From UBA3006 sp031401235 (GTDB lineage Bacteria; Actinomycetota; Acidimicrobiia; Acidimicrobiales; Ilumatobacteraceae), in contig JANNRJ010000018.1 in assembly GCA_031401235.1 (NCBI GenBank), positions 1-64,000 on the forward strand: a DNA stretch of 64,000 bases, written 5' to 3'. The translations under genes and the position numbers were made by a program. Shown one piece after another: positions 61,694 to 64,000 of this stretch. The notes under the pieces were generated by a model. That model did no database searches. It had not been told where the DNA came from and saw nothing but the letters and a program-made list of their open reading frames with translations. Numbering within the stretch: position 1 is the stretch's first letter; the number at the start of each line of letters is the position of its first letter.

Positions 61694-62368
61694 TTAGTAA
61701 GAGTCGTGACGATGGACCCAGTCCATTTTCCCGTCAAGTTCCGACTCGTCTCGGCCCTTTGGTGCCATGTCGAGCAAGTGATAGGCCCCGTTGAATGCTT
61801 CGAGCCCACGTCCGTAGGTTGAGTAAGTGTGGTACACAACTCCGTCGTCAAGGGCGAACACGCTCAGTCCGGGTGACTCACCTACTGGTGCCTCGGTCTG
61901 GCGAAAGTTGTAACGGTTTGATCCCGAGATTTCAAAGTCCAAGTTGAAGGTCGTTCCTGCAGTAGATACCCACGGGAATGACCACTTCATTCGATTTCGA
62001 TAGGCGAGAATCTGTTCCAGCGGGGCGATCGAGGCGGCGATAAACGTGACGTCGCGAGCGCCAAGATGAACGCTGATTCCATCGAAGTTATCGGCCCAAA
62101 ACGAGCAACTGGGACATCCCTCTCCCCAACCAGCACCAAGCATGAAATGGTAGATAATTAGTTGCGTGCGGTCTTCAAACAACTCCAATAGCGAGCGCGA
62201 ACCGTTTTCCGTGTCGAAGACGTACTCACGTTCTAGGCGCACCCACGGTAACGCTTGACGCACTGTGGCGAGAGCGTCGGCTCGCTGGGTGTGTTCTTTC
62301 TCTTGCGCCAGCAAAGCGAGGCGTTCCGTTTCCCACTCCGCCTTAGTGGCGATTCGATGTTTCACCAT
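61694..62368 (-). CDS. DUF899 thioredoxin-like family protein
   Basis: A 224-residue protein of the DUF899 group. The redox-like site is GCPSCSFWADNFDG (CPSC), the shape is thioredoxin-like, and the C-terminal part has FALDDGVVYHTYSTYGRGLE. Members are annotated as thioredoxin-like but their reaction is unknown. ATG 62368 follows AAAGGAG; a GTG one codon upstream is also possible. It converges with the metal ATPase gene 10 bases apart. An operator-like palindrome lies before it. Confidence 0.85.
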   Translation of the reverse strand: MVKHRIATKAEWETERLALLAQEKEHTQRADALATVRQALPWVRLEREYVFDTENGSRSLLELFEDRTQLIIYHFMLGAGWGEGCPSCSFWADNFDGISVHLGARDVTFIAASIAPLEQILAYRNRMKWSFPWVSTAGTTFNLDFEISGSNRYNFRQTEAPVGESPGLSVFALDDGVVYHTYSTYGRGLEAFNGAYHLLDMAPKGRDESELDGKMDWVHRHDSY

Positions 62369-62384
62369 CACACGTCTCCTTTAT

Positions 62385-62417
62385 TTCAATCTGCTATTTT
62401 AATCTGCGCAGATTGAA
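62385..62417 (-). promoter_or_regulatory. Operator-like inverted repeats upstream of the DUF899 gene
   Basis: A perfect 14-base palindrome AATCTGCGCAGATT (62401-62414) shares its half-site with a second copy (TTCAATCTGC at 62385-62394, the inverse of GCAGATTGAA at 62408-62417). Position, 17-50 bases before the ATG, suits a repressor site. The regulator is not in the window as far as I can tell. Confidence 0.5.
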
Positions 62418-62434
62418 TCGTCTAGAGATTGCTA

Positions 62435-63340
62435 CTAATAGTTGCTCGGGTGAATTGGCTGACTAAACGGACGCACTCCAAAGCGACGGGCGATTTCTAG
62501 ATATCCACCGCGATACAGCAATCCGGAGCGCTCGGCTCGACCAAAAGCGTCAGTCCGCACGGCAAGTTCCGGCACGTCGTACCAAGCCACTCCAGGTTCA
62601 TCGTGATGGGCGACATGCAAATTATTGTTTAGCATTAGCAAACTCATCACCGGACCAGCCTGAACCATGGCAGTGCGCAACTCGGTACCTTCTATCCATT
62701 CGTGTTCGGCGAACGGGCGCAACATATTAAGGATTCGCCCGCCATAAATAACGCCTAACGCATACAGCCATAACGGCATGCCAGCTAGATAAACAAATGC
62801 AATCACGCCGATGACACCGATCAAGTGCAAAGTAACGGCCTTGCGTGAATCGTTTTGCCCGAGAATGGCTTCCTTGAGTTTGACAACGACGAATGCAATC
62901 GTATTGATAATGGACCACACTAAAAGTCGAAACAAAAGGGTGCGATTTGCCTGGTAGATCATGCGCATTATTCGACCAGATGAATGCCATTCGTCCGCAG
63001 AAACATAGAAACTTTCGGTATCAACTTTAGGAATTGTAAGAGGGGCGGCATGATGTGACAAGTGTTCGCGTTTGAAACTGAAATATGGAATCCACAGCGT
63101 GAGCGGAATCGACCCAACTAAATCATTTAACCACGTAAAGCGACTGGGGTGACCATGGACGACTTCGTGTTGCAAACTGAGATGCCATGCGCCAAACCAA
63201 GCCAGCAATGCCACGTTGATCCAAACCGGTATCGAGCCATAACTAAGCAAGACTGCAAGCCATCCGCCGTACACAGCAACGGCGATCACTACCGTGCGCC
63301 ACTCTCGGGGATTTCGCAAAATCAATTTGTCACCGGCCAC
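62435..63340 (-). CDS. Membrane fatty acid desaturase/hydroxylase-family protein
   Basis: A 301-residue membrane di-iron enzyme. The three histidine boxes are HEVVHGH (~58-64), REHLSHH (~91-97) and HVAHH followed by DEPGVAWYD (~250-254). About four to six hydrophobic helices separate them. The family covers acyl desaturases and carotenoid/alkane hydroxylases; the substrate is unknown. GTG 63340 lies inside the end of hutI (19-base overlap), so the two are probably translated from one message. Confidence 0.82.
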   Translation of the reverse strand: MAGDKLILRNPREWRTVVIAVAVYGGWLAVLLSYGSIPVWINVALLAWFGAWHLSLQHEVVHGHPSRFTWLNDLVGSIPLTLWIPYFSFKREHLSHHAAPLTIPKVDTESFYVSADEWHSSGRIMRMIYQANRTLLFRLLVWSIINTIAFVVVKLKEAILGQNDSRKAVTLHLIGVIGVIAFVYLAGMPLWLYALGVIYGGRILNMLRPFAEHEWIEGTELRTAMVQAGPVMSLLMLNNNLHVAHHDEPGVAWYDVPELAVRTDAFGRAERSGLLYRGGYLEIARRFGVRPFSQPIHPSNY

Positions 63341-64000
63341 TTTCCGACGACAAGAACACCACCTCGGACCACTGCCTGTACTTGTTGCACACCTGGCCGA
63401 TACGAAAGATATGTGTGGCTCGGCGCATCAAGCACTATCACGTCGGCGCGCTTCCCGATGCTTAATTGACCGATATCGGTTCGACGAAGTGCTGCTGCCC
63501 CACCGGCAGTCGCCGACCACAAAGCTTCTTCTGATGTCATTCCCATCTTGATAACAGCGAGGGCAATAACAAGTTGCATAGACGTAGTATACGACGACCC
63601 TGGGTTGCAATCAGAGGCAATTGCGACGGTGACACCCGCATCAAGGAATCTTCGCGCATTTGGAAATTCAGAACGTGTGCACAATTCGGCTACGGGCAAC
63701 AAAGTTGCCACTGTGCATTCGTGAGATCCAGCCAAGGCGTCAAGATCAGCATCGGTTACGTGTGTGCAGTGATCACACGATGCCGCGCCTAACTCCACCC
63801 CGAGACGCACGCCATCACCATGTTGCAATTGATTGGCATGAATTCTTAACCCAAGACCGGCAGCTTTGCCCGCGCTCAAAATTTGGCGGGACTGATCAAC
63901 ATCGAAAGCGCCTCGCTCACAAAACACGTCGATCCATTTTGAAAACGGTGAGCATGCAGTCAACATTTCACCACAGACATCCGCCACATAGTCATCAGCA
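63322..64000 (-). CDS. hutI: Imidazolonepropionase, C-terminal part
   Basis: The frame is open to the right edge, so the N-terminal half lies outside the window; the visible part has about 225 residues. Matching segments are WIDVFCERGAFDVDQSRQIL, GLGLRIHANQL (metal-binding His), AASCDHCTHV, ASDCNPGSSYTTSMQ (Asp of the metal site) and the C-terminal GKRADVIVLDAPS. It hydrolyses imidazolone propionate in histidine breakdown. No other hut gene is visible, but they may lie to the right. A desaturase gene overlaps its end. Confidence 0.9.
   Translation of the reverse strand, partial: ADDYVADVCGEMLTACSPFSKWIDVFCERGAFDVDQSRQILSAGKAAGLGLRIHANQLQHGDGVRLGVELGAASCDHCTHVTDADLDALAGSHECTVATLLPVAELCTRSEFPNARRFLDAGVTVAIASDCNPGSSYTTSMQLVIALAVIKMGMTSEEALWSATAGGAAALRRTDIGQLSIGKRADVIVLDAPSHTYLSYRPGVQQVQAVVRGGVLVVGKWPVTN

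Overview
The window looks like a contiguous stretch of an actinobacterial chromosome with moderate GC: a 60-base sample at 3781-3840 is about 52% GC. Many genes are packed with 1-8 base overlaps and start at GTG. The gene content (SigB/SigF-type sigma factor with partner-switching regulators, a group III-like phosphofructokinase, a P450, acyl-CoA catabolism, two peptide-type ABC systems) fits a free-living heterotrophic Actinomycetota, perhaps of the Acidimicrobiia/Ilumatobacter type. That placement is an inference from gene style; there is no rRNA in the window. I see no CRISPR array, insertion sequence, prophage or replication origin.

Layout, left to right. 1-3.6 kb: the end of a class V aminotransferase, tRNA-Pro(TGG), then a distinctly GC-richer patch (about 62% in samples) with a thiamine-diphosphate enzyme, a broken pentapeptide-repeat gene and a VapBC-type toxin-antitoxin pair; this resembles a small island beside a tRNA. 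3.6-10.9 kb: a dimethylglycine dehydrogenase-like enzyme facing a choline-kinase-like kinase, an N-acylamino-acid racemase/GNAT pair, uracil phosphoribosyltransferase, phosphofructokinase and a small HTH protein. 10.9-24.2 kb: two consecutive peptide/nickel-type ABC importers. The first has a Tat/lipoprotein binding protein and a fused double ATPase; the second has two tandemly duplicated binding proteins without a lipobox. 24.2-29.1 kb: nitronate monooxygenase coupled to a P450, a membrane protein, metF and a BNR-type protein. 29.3-39.4 kb: branched-chain acyl-CoA and 2-oxoacid catabolism (acyl-CoA dehydrogenase, carboxyltransferase, indolepyruvate:ferredoxin oxidoreductase-like, HMG-CoA lyase, enoyl-CoA hydratase, plus lspA), with a hipBA module in the middle whose promoter carries three evenly spaced operators. 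39.5-45.3 kb: tRNA-Gly(TCC), a restriction-endonuclease-fold protein, an ABC-2 exporter operon with an AHSA1-type protein, a kinase-like and a PAP2 protein.

45.3-52.8 kb is the most coherent part: a general-stress locus. A superoxide dismutase and an encapsulated-ferritin-like protein form one operon. Next to them lie small membrane proteins, a 949-residue RsbU-like sensor phosphatase, two RsbW-like proteins, an RsbV-like STAS protein, a SigB/SigF-family sigma factor, CsbD, a BON-domain protein and a DUF6131-like peptide. Six promoters here share one pattern, GTTT or GTCT, exactly 16 bases, then GGG(T/A/C)A, each upstream of a locus gene. This reads as a sigma factor controlling its own neighbourhood, with at least two transcripts (sod and the DUF6131-like gene) predicted to begin about at their start codon. 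A seventh site lies upstream of the acyl-CoA dehydrogenase operon.

52.8-64 kb: a Baeyer-Villiger-type monooxygenase, a TSUP transporter, a phytanoyl-CoA dioxygenase-like protein, an AHSA1 protein, a secreted protein with an Asp/His/Lys repeat tail, a shrunken DUF427 gene coupled to a disulfide oxidoreductase, a CopB-like ATPase with an unusual CPD metal site, a DUF899 protein, a desaturase and the end of hutI.
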